Shown one piece after another: positions 13,384 through 21,186 of a stretch of DNA of 23,250 bases. The translations under genes and the position numbers were made by a program. Origin of the DNA: VFBF01 sp033764865 (GTDB taxonomy: Bacteria; Pseudomonadota; Alphaproteobacteria; Caulobacterales; Aquidulcibacteraceae); NCBI GenBank assembly GCA_033764865.1, contig JANRIM010000094.1, positions 1-23,250 of the forward strand, read 5' to 3'. The notes beneath the pieces were generated by a model. It did no database searches, was not told the origin of the DNA, and worked only from the letters and a program-made list of their open reading frames with translations. Position 1 is the stretch's first letter. Every line of letters begins with the position of its first letter.

Positions 13384-14985
13384 TCAGCCGTCGGAACCGC
13401 CGGGCAAGCCGGCGCCGCCGGCCGGCGCGCCCGGTTCGCGCCGCAAGGCGCCTTTGAGGTCAGCGACGGTGACCGCGCGCAACGCGAAGGCCGCTGCGAG
13501 ATAGGCGCCAAAGCCCACCGCGCACACCGCCAGGATCGCCAATTCCTTTCGCCAGAGAAGATCGCTCAGCAGCGGATAGTTCCAAGCGCACGCCCCCAGA
13601 ACGAGCGCCATCACGGCGGTCGCGCCGGCCAGCCGCAGCAGGCGCCCCCGCAAGGCGGAGCCCATGCGGTACGTCCCTTCCCGCGCCAGCGTGGACGACA
13701 ACAGCGCCACGTTGAGCCAGGCGCCCAGGCTGGTGGCGACCGCGAGGCCGATCACCCCGTCTTGCCCGACGCCCTTGAGCCCGAAAAACAGCGCAGCCCC
13801 CAACGCCACGGTCGTCGCCACCGTGGCGAACGCGTAGCGCGTGGGCCGGCGGGTATCCTGCCGCGCGAAAAACGGCGGCGTGAACACCTTCGCCAGCACG
13901 AACGCCGGCACGCCCCACCCGAAATGACGCAGCACCTCCGCAGTCCGGCGCGCGTCCTCACTGGTGAAGGCGCCGCGCGTGACGGTGGCGTCGATGATGA
14001 AGAACGGCATGACGATCAGCGCCGCCGCCGCGGGGATCGTGAACGCCATGGACAGCGCGATGCCGTCGTCCAGCGTCCGCCGCCCACCCTCGTCGTCATT
14101 GGCCACGAAGGCGCGCGTCAGGCGCGGCACGAGCGCGAGCCCCACCGCCACGCCCACCAGGCCCAACGGCAGCTGATACAGCCGATCGGCGTTGTACAGC
14201 ACCGACCGCGCGCCCGCGTCCGAGCCGGTGAGCACCTGGCTGACCAGCGAATTGATCTGCGTGGCGCCGCCCGCCAGCGCACCTGGAATGGCCAGCAGCA
14301 GCACGCGCCGCACCGGCTCCGAAAGCCCCGGCGCGCCGAGCCGCAACGGCACGCCAAGCCGCCGCACGCCCCACCACAACAGCCCCGCCTGCAAGAGGCC
14401 CGCTATGGTCACGGCCACCGCGGCGCCCACCAGCGCATCGCGCTTGTCGTCGATCAGCAGCAACGGCGCGATGGTGCAGACGTTGAGCAGGATGGGCACG
14501 CCCGCCGCCAGCGCGAAACGGCCCCACGTGTTGAGGATGCCCGACAGCAGCGCCGCCATCGTCATGCAGGCGAGGTACGGCATGGTCAGCTGCGTCACCA
14601 GCGTCGCCAGCCGCATGACGCCCGCATCGTCCCGGTACGCCGACAACAACACCGGCATGATCCACGGCATCAGCAGTTGCGCCGCGATGCAGAATGCGAC
14701 GACCACGGCCAACAGGAACGACAACGTCTGGGACGCGATGCGCGCCGCCGCCGCCTCCCCTTCCTCTTCGCGCACCTTGCCGTACACGGGCACGAACGCC
14801 TGCGCGAAGGCGCCCTCGGCGAACAGTCGCCGGAACAGGTTGGGAAACATCAGCGCCGTGGCGAAGGCGTCCATCATCGGGCCCTGACCGAAGCGCGCGT
14901 TGAGCGCGAGGTCGCGGGCAAAGCCCAGCACGCGGCTGCCCAGCGTCATGGCCGTCTGGACGAGCGTGTTGCGGGCGAGACTCAC
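13384..14985 (-). CDS. murJ: Lipid II flippase MurJ (MviN)
   Basis: A 533-residue polytopic inner-membrane protein of the MOP superfamily that moves lipid II across the membrane for peptidoglycan synthesis. About 13-14 hydrophobic helices can be seen. Family markers include SRVLGFARDLALNARFG near residues 17-33, DAFATALMFPNLFRRLFAEGAFAQAFVPVY (about 39-68), YNADRLYQLPLGLVGVAVGLALVPRLTRAF in the middle, and RGAFTSEDARRTAEVL later. Start is GTG 14985 (MSLARNTLVQ), where homology begins, with GGGGA about 10 bases upstream. It starts 28 bases after the glnD stop, so the two are probably co-transcribed. Its hydrophilic tail (about 510-533) is Gly/Ala/Pro-rich. Confidence 0.97.
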   Translation of the reverse strand: MSLARNTLVQTAMTLGSRVLGFARDLALNARFGQGPMMDAFATALMFPNLFRRLFAEGAFAQAFVPVYGKVREEEGEAAAARIASQTLSFLLAVVVAFCIAAQLLMPWIMPVLLSAYRDDAGVMRLATLVTQLTMPYLACMTMAALLSGILNTWGRFALAAGVPILLNVCTIAPLLLIDDKRDALVGAAVAVTIAGLLQAGLLWWGVRRLGVPLRLGAPGLSEPVRRVLLLAIPGALAGGATQINSLVSQVLTGSDAGARSVLYNADRLYQLPLGLVGVAVGLALVPRLTRAFVANDDEGGRRTLDDGIALSMAFTIPAAAALIVMPFFIIDATVTRGAFTSEDARRTAEVLRHFGWGVPAFVLAKVFTPPFFARQDTRRPTRYAFATVATTVALGAALFFGLKGVGQDGVIGLAVATSLGAWLNVALLSSTLAREGTYRMGSALRGRLLRLAGATAVMALVLGACAWNYPLLSDLLWRKELAILAVCAVGFGAYLAAAFALRAVTVADLKGALRREPGAPAGGAGLPGGSDG

Positions 14986-15013
14986 GCGGCGGATCCCCGA
15001 TTCGGGACCGCTT

Positions 15014-17836
15014 CTACCGCGCCGTCGACGCCCGCGCGACCGCCAGGCGCTGCCGGGCGGGATCGGCGGGGGCGTCAGGCTCGTCCTCGCGCAGGGCGGC
15101 GGTGAGCTGGGCCGTCAACGCCTCGATGACCGCCGCGTCGGCGATCTGACCGCCGCGGGCGTCAGTGACGTAGAACACGTCCGACACCCGCTCCCCGTAC
15201 GCATCGATGTGCGCGGAGACCACCGAGACGCCCGCCTCCGCGAGGACGGCGGCGAGGGCGGCCAGGAGGCCGGGCCGGTCGCGCCCCGAAACCTCCACCA
15301 CGGTGGCCACCTGGGAGAGGTCGTTGTCGATGCGCACCCACGGCTCGATGGCGAACGCCGCGTGGCGGCGCTGGATCGGGCGCTTCAGGGACGCTGCGGG
15401 CGCGCCGCCGGCCGCCGCGGCCTGCACGCGCGCGATCAGCCGGTCGAGCGCCGTGGGATCCTTCCAGCCGAACGGCGTCCCCTCCGCGTCCAGCAGGGAA
15501 AACACGTCAAACGCCCGCCCGTCGCTGGTGGTGTAGACCCGCGCGTCCGTCACGTCGGCGCCGCCCTGCGCCAGCGCCGCGGCCAGCGCCGCGAACAGGC
15601 CCGGGCGATCGGGCGCATACACCAGCACCTCCGTGACGCCTTTCGCCGGCATGGCGCGGGCGGCCACGTGCACGCCCTCCTGCATGGCGGCTTCCGCCAT
15701 CGTCTGCGCGTGCCAGGCCTGCGCCTCCCGATCGAAGGAGAGCCAGTAGGCATCGTCCAGCGTCTCGAACCACCAGGCGAGATCGGGGCCGGGCCGCACC
15801 TGCGCCACGATGGCGTCGCGCACCTCGGCGGCCTGCTCCGCCAGGCGGTCGCGCACGGCCACCTCATCGGTGCGCCCGCCGTGGAAGGCGGCTTCCGTCA
15901 AGCGGTAGAGGTCGCGCAGCAGCTGGCCCTTCCAGCCGTTCCACACGCCCGGCCCTACAGCGCGGATGTCGGCCACGGTCAGCACCAGGAGCAGGCGCAG
16001 CCGTTCCAGCGTCACCACCGACTCCGCGAACGTCGCCACCGTCCGCGGATCGCCAATGTCGCGCTTCTGCGCCACGTCGCTCATCATCAGGTGGTGGCGC
16101 ACCAGCCAGCCGACGAGTTCCACTTCCTCGGGCGGCAGACCCAAGCGGGTGCACGCGGCGATCGCGGTCTTCTGCCCTTCTTCCTGCTGGTCGCCACGGC
16201 CCTTGCCGGTGTCGTGCAGCAGCATGGCGAGATAAAGCGCGCGGCGGTTGACGATCTTGGGAAAGATCGTGGTGGCCAGCGGGTGCTCCTTGGCGCACCG
16301 GCCCTTCTCGATGTCGGAGATGATCTCCACCGCGCGCAGGGTGTGCTCGTCCACCGTGTAGTGGTGGTACATGTTGAACTGCATCTGCGCGACGATGCCG
16401 CCGAACTCCGGCAGGAACCGGCCCAAGACGCCGGTTTCGTTCATCAGCCGCAGCGCGGCGGCGGGATTGCGTTTCGACGCCGCCATGCCGAGGAAAAGCG
16501 CCTGCGCTTGCGGGTTCGCCCGCAGGCCGGGGCCAATGCGCTTGAGCCGCCGCGCCACCGCCGAGAGCGCATCGGGGTGCAGATCCAGATCGCGCTCGTC
16601 GGCGAGGCTGAAGATGCGCAGGAGATTGACGGGGTCCTCATCGAAAACGGTGGGCGAGTTCACGTCCAGCCGGCCGCCCTCGATCCGGAAGCCCTCGGCG
16701 TCGATGCGGCCGGTGCGGTTGGCGTTGGGCAGGAAGCGCGAAATCCCGGAGGACGCGCGCTTGGCGTGGTCGGCCTCCAGTTTGGCCATCAGCACGCGGG
16801 TGAGCACGCCCACGTCCCGCGCCGCGAGGAAGTAGCGGCGCATGAAACGCTCCACGCCCTCCTGCTCCGCGCGGGCGCCGAAGCCCAGCCGGGCGGCCAG
16901 TTCGGGCTGGACGTCGAACGTCAGGCGCTCCTCCGCGCGGCCGGTGAGAAAATGCAGGTGACACCGCACCCGCCAGAAAAAGTCCGACGCCCTCGCCCCA
17001 AGCGCCACCTCCTCGCGCGTGAACACCTCATCGAGGCCGAACGTGCGCGCGCCCTTGCGGCCGTACATGTGGCGCAGGATCCAGAGCATGGTGTGCAGGT
17101 CGCGCAGGCCGCCCTTGCCCTCCTTGATATTGGGCTCCACGAGGTAGCGCGCGCCGCCTGCGCGGATGTGGCGCTCGTCACGCTCCTTCAGTTTGGCGGC
17201 GATGAAGCTGCGATGGTTGGTCGCCACCACGTCCCGGTCGAAGCGCGCCTGGAAGGCCTTTAAGAGGTCTTCGTCGCCGGCCAGGAAGCGGGCCTCCAGC
17301 AGCGCCGTCTGCACCGTGTGATCGTCCTGGGCGAGGCGGACGCACTCGTCGATGGTGCGCGAGGCATGGCCCACTTTCAGGCTCATGTCCCACATCATAT
17401 AAAGCATGAACTCGGTCACGCTCTCGGACCACGGCGTCTCCTTGTAGGCGCGCAGGAAGAGCAGATCGATGTCCGAGGAGGGCGCCATCTGGCGCCGGCC
17501 GTAGCCCCCCACAGCCACCAGCGCGAAGCGCTCCCCCTCCGTGGGGTTGCGCGCCCGGAACACGTGCGTGGTCGTGAAGTCGAACAAGGCGGTGATCACC
17601 TCGTCGGCGACGTTGCTGAGCAGGCGGGCGGTCTCGTGCCCCCCGGCGCCGTCCTCCAGCCGGTCCTTGGCGATCATGCGCCCGCGAAAGAGCGCGCCGT
17701 GCAGGAGGTCCAGCGCGCGGGCGCGGGCGGCGGCCTCGGCGCCCAGATTGTCCAGCGCCGCGGCGGTGAGCTGGGCGCGCAGCTTGTCCCCGTCGATGAC
17801 GTCTTCGATGCGGGCAGGTCTTGGGCGAGGCGGCAT
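15014..17836 (-). CDS. glnD: Bifunctional PII uridylyltransferase / uridylyl-removing enzyme
   Basis: GlnD senses glutamine and adds or removes UMP on PII proteins. The 940-residue product has an N-terminal nucleotidyltransferase domain with GGYGRRQMAPSSDIDLLFL (Asp122 and Asp124 of SDID as expected metal ligands). A GlnD-type linker follows (LVEPNIKEGKGGLRDLHTMLW), then an HD domain with YHHYTVDEHTLRAVE and LLHDTGKGRGDQ (about 490-590). Two C-terminal ACT domains follow, beginning near VLVYAPDRPGLFAAL (about 735-787) and VVEVSGRDRPGLLAAL (about 845-902). Length is typical. The start is ATG 17836 (MPPRPRPARIEDVIDGD); a GTG at 17905 would add 23 non-family residues. There is no Shine-Dalgarno sequence, and a promoter-like element ends just before the ATG. 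Confidence 0.97.
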   Translation of the reverse strand: MPPRPRPARIEDVIDGDKLRAQLTAAALDNLGAEAAARARALDLLHGALFRGRMIAKDRLEDGAGGHETARLLSNVADEVITALFDFTTTHVFRARNPTEGERFALVAVGGYGRRQMAPSSDIDLLFLRAYKETPWSESVTEFMLYMMWDMSLKVGHASRTIDECVRLAQDDHTVQTALLEARFLAGDEDLLKAFQARFDRDVVATNHRSFIAAKLKERDERHIRAGGARYLVEPNIKEGKGGLRDLHTMLWILRHMYGRKGARTFGLDEVFTREEVALGARASDFFWRVRCHLHFLTGRAEERLTFDVQPELAARLGFGARAEQEGVERFMRRYFLAARDVGVLTRVLMAKLEADHAKRASSGISRFLPNANRTGRIDAEGFRIEGGRLDVNSPTVFDEDPVNLLRIFSLADERDLDLHPDALSAVARRLKRIGPGLRANPQAQALFLGMAASKRNPAAALRLMNETGVLGRFLPEFGGIVAQMQFNMYHHYTVDEHTLRAVEIISDIEKGRCAKEHPLATTIFPKIVNRRALYLAMLLHDTGKGRGDQQEEGQKTAIAACTRLGLPPEEVELVGWLVRHHLMMSDVAQKRDIGDPRTVATFAESVVTLERLRLLLVLTVADIRAVGPGVWNGWKGQLLRDLYRLTEAAFHGGRTDEVAVRDRLAEQAAEVRDAIVAQVRPGPDLAWWFETLDDAYWLSFDREAQAWHAQTMAEAAMQEGVHVAARAMPAKGVTEVLVYAPDRPGLFAALAAALAQGGADVTDARVYTTSDGRAFDVFSLLDAEGTPFGWKDPTALDRLIARVQAAAAGGAPAASLKRPIQRRHAAFAIEPWVRIDNDLSQVATVVEVSGRDRPGLLAALAAVLAEAGVSVVSAHIDAYGERVSDVFYVTDARGGQIADAAVIEALTAQLTAALREDEPDAPADPARQRLAVARASTAR

Positions 17837-17841
17837 AAGGG

Positions 17842-17870
17842 CTATATGGCCTGTTGCGGCGCCCACGCAA
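17842..17870 (-). promoter_or_regulatory. glnD promoter candidate, possibly giving a leaderless mRNA
   Basis: On the minus strand TTGCGT (17870-17865) is followed after 17 bases by ATATAG (17847-17842), within CATATAGC, the octamer also seen before miaB. The -10 ends five bases before ATG 17836, so transcription would start at or beside the ATG. This fits the absence of a ribosome binding site. It was found by pattern only. Confidence 0.4.
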
Positions 17871-17997
17871 ACGGCACCGCGGCGGCCGCATGAATCGATT
17901 GTCACGCCCGCCGTTGAACGTTTGACGCAAAGTCGCCTTATTGAAGAAGTCTTTCGCCGGCTCGTCCGCGGCGGAACCGCAGGCTTGGGAGTTCGGC

Positions 17998-18351
17998 ATG
18001 GTTGGCAATTCTGGCAAGCGCGGCAATCTGGCGGCGGTCGACACCAGCCAGTCCTACGCCCGCCGGATAGAGACCGACCAGGACCGTCTCCACGCCTACG
18101 AAGAGCGCGAATGGCGCAACCACATCCGCCGGGAGCGCTCCGGCGCGTACTGGTTCGCCGCCACCAAGTGGGGGATCATGGGCCTCGTGGCCGGTATCAT
18201 CCTCGGCGGCGTGGGCATGTACTACGCCTCCATCTCGACGCTGGACATCGCCCAGGAGGCCGTGACCAAAGGCGCAATGTTCGAACGGGTGCGCCAGGAG
18301 AACGAGCTTCAGCGGATTGAGCCCGCGCCAGCCCCGCCCGGCGCGCCCTAA
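17998..18351 (+). CDS. Small single-helix membrane protein of unknown function
   Basis: A 117-residue protein on the opposite strand to its neighbours. The N-terminal half is charged and probably helical (RRIETDQDRLHAYEEREWRNHIRRERSG), followed by one membrane helix at about 58-77 (GIMGLVAGIILGGVGMYYA) and a Pro-rich tail. I do not recognise a family. Start ATG 17998 has TTGGGAG about 7 bases upstream; TTG 17941 is an alternative that would add 19 residues. The gene is divergent from glnD. Its TAA stop overlaps the mutS TAG stop tail to tail (CTAA, 18348-18351), so there is no room for a terminator between them. The basic flank before the helix suggests a cytoplasmic N-terminus. Confidence 0.75.
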   Translation: MVGNSGKRGNLAAVDTSQSYARRIETDQDRLHAYEEREWRNHIRRERSGAYWFAATKWGIMGLVAGIILGGVGMYYASISTLDIAQEAVTKGAMFERVRQENELQRIEPAPAPPGAP

Positions 18352-21014
18352 CCGTCCATCAGCGATTTCAGCCGGTACACGAGGTCCAGCGCCTCCCGCG
18401 GGCTGAGCGCGTCGGGGGACACGTCGGACAGCGCCGCCTCCAGCGGTGAGGGCGCGTACGTTTCCGGCGTCTCGGCGAGGCCGGCGAACAGCGGCAGCGC
18501 CTCCGTGAGGTCCACGCCCTTGGCGCCTTTTCCCGCCTCCAGCCGCGCCAGCACGGCCCGCGCCCGCTCCACCGCCGGTTTCGGCAGCCCGGCCAACTTG
18601 GCCACCTGGATGCCGTAGCTGCGGTCCGCGGCCCCGGGCGACACCTCGTGGAGAAACACGAGGTCGCCCTTCCATTCCTTGGCCCTGAGGTTGGCGTTGG
18701 CCCCGCCTGGCAGGCGCTCCGCCAGCGCCGTCAGCTCATGGTAGTGGGTCGCGAAGACCGCGCGGCAGCGGTTCACGTCGTGCAGGTGTTCGGCGCAGGC
18801 CCACGCGATGGCGAGCCCGTCGAACGTGGCCGTGCCGCGTCCGATCTCGTCGAGGATCACCAGCGCCCGCGGGCCCGCCTGGTTCAGGATCGCCGCCGTC
18901 TCCACCATCTCGGTCATGAAGGTGGAGCGCCCGCGGGCCAGATCGTCGCTGGCGCCTACGCGGGAGAACACCCTGTCCGCCACGCCCAGCCGCAGCCGCC
19001 GGGCCGGCACGAAGAAGCCCGCCTGCGCAAGGATCGCCAGTAGCGCCGTCTGGCGCAGGAACGTGCTCTTGCCCGCCATGTTGGGGCCGGTCACCACAAG
19101 GAGCCGGGCGCCCGCCTGGGCGTCGCCGTCGAGCCGACAGTCGTTCGGCGTGAAGCCAAGACCTTGCCGGCGCAACGCCTGCTCCACGACGGGATGGCGG
19201 GCGCCCTCGGCCAGCAGCGCGACGGACTGGTCGATCTCCGGGCGCACCGCGTCCCATTCCACGGCCCAAGCCGCCGCTGCGGCGGCCACGTCGATGTCCG
19301 ATTGCGCCTGCGCCGCCGCGCGGATGGGCTCGGCCAGGGCGGCGGCGCTGGCGGCGTAAGCGCGGAACAGCGCCTGCTCCCGCGCCAGCGCTTCCTCGCC
19401 GGCGCGCGCGATGCGCGCATCGAGGTCGGCGAGTTCGGTGGTGGTGAACCGGACGCTGGTCGCCGTCGTCTGGCGATGGATGAAGCGGTCCGCGCGCTTG
19501 TGCAGCGCCTCCGCCTGCTTGGCGGTGGCCTCGATGTGGTAGCCAAGGACGGAGTTGTGACGGACCTTCAGCGGCAGGCCGGTTTCCTCCGCGTAGGCGG
19601 CCTGGAGGCCGGCCACCACGCGGCGGCTGTCGTCGCGCAGGGTGCGGGCGGCGTCGAGCGCGGCGTCCACGCCCTCCGCGATGAACCCGCCCTCGCCCGG
19701 GTGCAGCGGCAGTTCCGTCGCGAGCGCGGTCGTCATCGCCCGCGCGAAGGCGGCGAGCGGCGGCTGATCCGCCAGCGTGAGCGCCCTCGCCGCGGACGCC
19801 ACCAGCGCCGGGCCCCCGTCCCCCGCGGCGGCCGCTGCGGCGTCGCCGGCCAACAGGCCGTCCCGCAGTGCGCCAAGATCGCGCGGGCCCCCGCGCCCCA
19901 GCGCCAGCCGCTGGAGCGCCCGCGCGAGATCGGCCCCACCTTTCAGCGCCGCGCGCACGCCCGCGCGCCGCCCTGGGTCGAGGAACCAGGCCACCGCGTC
20001 CAGCCGCGCCTGGATCGCCGCCACATCCGTCAAGGGGTGGGCGATCCGCTGCGCCAGCAGACGGCCCCCGGCCGCAGTCACCGTGCGATCCACCGCGTGG
20101 ACCAGAGAGCCCTCGCGCTGGCCGCGCTGCGTGCGATCGATTTCAAGCGAGGCCCGCGTGGCGGGGTCGATCGCCATGGCGGCGGCGCCCGCGACGCGCT
20201 GCGGCGGCGACAGGCGCGGCGCCATGCCCGCCTGCGTGAGCTCCACATAGTCGAGCAGCAGCCCCATGGCCGCCAGTTCCGGCGTAGTGAACGCGCCGAA
20301 CCCGTCGAGCGTGGTCACCTCATAGAGCGCCATCAGGCGCCGCTCGCCGGCCCGCGCATCGGCCTTGGGGGCCGGCCGCAGCGTCAACGCGGCCCCGCCC
20401 TCGGCGATCAGCGCGCCGAAGCGCGCGGTCTCGGCCTCCGTCGCAAGAACTTCCGCCGGCGCGAGCGCCGCCAGCGCCTCCGCCACCCCTGACGCCGTCA
20501 CCGGCTGCACCGCGAATGCGCCGGTGGAGACGTCGGCCCACGCCAGCGCGCCCGTTTCGCCCGTCATGGTCAGGGCGGCGAGGATGTTGGCGGCGCGGGA
20601 ATCGAGCAGCGTCTCCTCGGTGATGGTGCCCGGCGTGACCACCCGCACCACATCACGACGCACCAGCGCCTTGGAGCCGCGCTTCTTCGCCTCCGCGGGG
20701 TCCTCCATCTGTTCGCACACGGCCACCCGGTGACCGGCGCGGATGAGCCGCAGGAGATAGCCGTCGGCGGCATGCACGGGCACACCGCACATGGGGATAT
20801 CCTCGCCCTTGTGGAGGCCGCGCTTGGTGAGCGTGATGGCCAGCGTGCCGGCGGCGGCCACCGCATCATCGAAGAACAGCTCGTAGAAATCGCCCATCCG
20901 GAAGAACAGAAGGGCGTCCGGGTGCTTTTCCTTGGCCGCGAGGTATTGCGCCATGAACGGCGTGACATGCTCGGGACGGGGCGCGGGCGGGAGAGCGGCG
21001 GCGGAATCAGCCAT
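18348..21014 (-). CDS. mutS: DNA mismatch repair protein MutS
   Basis: The 888-residue MutS recognises mismatches and starts repair with MutL. The mismatch-reading Phe43-x-Glu45 motif sits in GDFYELFFDDA in domain I. The connector, lever and clamp regions follow, including LPLKVRHNSVLGYHIEAT (about 480-497). The ATPase domain has Walker A GPNMAGKST at 643-651, Walker B LVILDEIGRGTATFDGLA at about 718-735, and THYHELTAL. A C-terminal helix-turn-helix tail (SPREALDLVYRLKSLM) is present. Start ATG 21014 matches the normal N-terminus; GTG 21047 would add 11 residues. An AGGGGG lies very close to the ATG. It is divergent from maeB and convergent with the small membrane gene. Confidence 0.98.
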   Translation of the reverse strand: MADSAAALPPAPRPEHVTPFMAQYLAAKEKHPDALLFFRMGDFYELFFDDAVAAAGTLAITLTKRGLHKGEDIPMCGVPVHAADGYLLRLIRAGHRVAVCEQMEDPAEAKKRGSKALVRRDVVRVVTPGTITEETLLDSRAANILAALTMTGETGALAWADVSTGAFAVQPVTASGVAEALAALAPAEVLATEAETARFGALIAEGGAALTLRPAPKADARAGERRLMALYEVTTLDGFGAFTTPELAAMGLLLDYVELTQAGMAPRLSPPQRVAGAAAMAIDPATRASLEIDRTQRGQREGSLVHAVDRTVTAAGGRLLAQRIAHPLTDVAAIQARLDAVAWFLDPGRRAGVRAALKGGADLARALQRLALGRGGPRDLGALRDGLLAGDAAAAAAGDGGPALVASAARALTLADQPPLAAFARAMTTALATELPLHPGEGGFIAEGVDAALDAARTLRDDSRRVVAGLQAAYAEETGLPLKVRHNSVLGYHIEATAKQAEALHKRADRFIHRQTTATSVRFTTTELADLDARIARAGEEALAREQALFRAYAASAAALAEPIRAAAQAQSDIDVAAAAAAWAVEWDAVRPEIDQSVALLAEGARHPVVEQALRRQGLGFTPNDCRLDGDAQAGARLLVVTGPNMAGKSTFLRQTALLAILAQAGFFVPARRLRLGVADRVFSRVGASDDLARGRSTFMTEMVETAAILNQAGPRALVILDEIGRGTATFDGLAIAWACAEHLHDVNRCRAVFATHYHELTALAERLPGGANANLRAKEWKGDLVFLHEVSPGAADRSYGIQVAKLAGLPKPAVERARAVLARLEAGKGAKGVDLTEALPLFAGLAETPETYAPSPLEAALSDVSPDALSPREALDLVYRLKSLMDG

Positions 21015-21110
21015 GCCCCCTGTGTACAAGCCCAGCGTCAGGCGCACGAGCGGGGTTGTGCGCGCCGCAGCCGGCGGCCGCGCCGTCGGTTCCGCACGCC
21101 CCCACGAGAA

Positions 21111-21138
21111 TTGACGCGTCCCCCGCCGCCGCTACGGT
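21111..21138 (+). promoter_or_regulatory. Weak maeB promoter candidate
   Basis: In the 172-base mutS-maeB divergent gap, TTGACG (21111-21116) is followed after 16 bases by TACGGT (21133-21138), about 50 bases before the maeB ATG. The -35 is good and the -10 poor. No matching mutS promoter is convincing in the same gap. Confidence 0.3.
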
Positions 21139-21186
21139 GCCCCCCGATTCCTCCCGCCGCTCGCCCCGCTTTCGCCCAAGGCCCCC

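Noticed and set aside
13255..15105. A 616-residue plus-strand open frame antisense to murJ
   Set aside because: Its translation is Arg/His/Gln-rich with no domain or codon signal, and murJ on the other strand is unmistakable. Long antisense frames are expected at this GC content.
14900..17263. A 787-residue plus-strand open frame antisense to glnD
   Set aside because: Low-complexity His/Arg/Gly-rich translation, fully overlapped by a complete glnD with all catalytic motifs.
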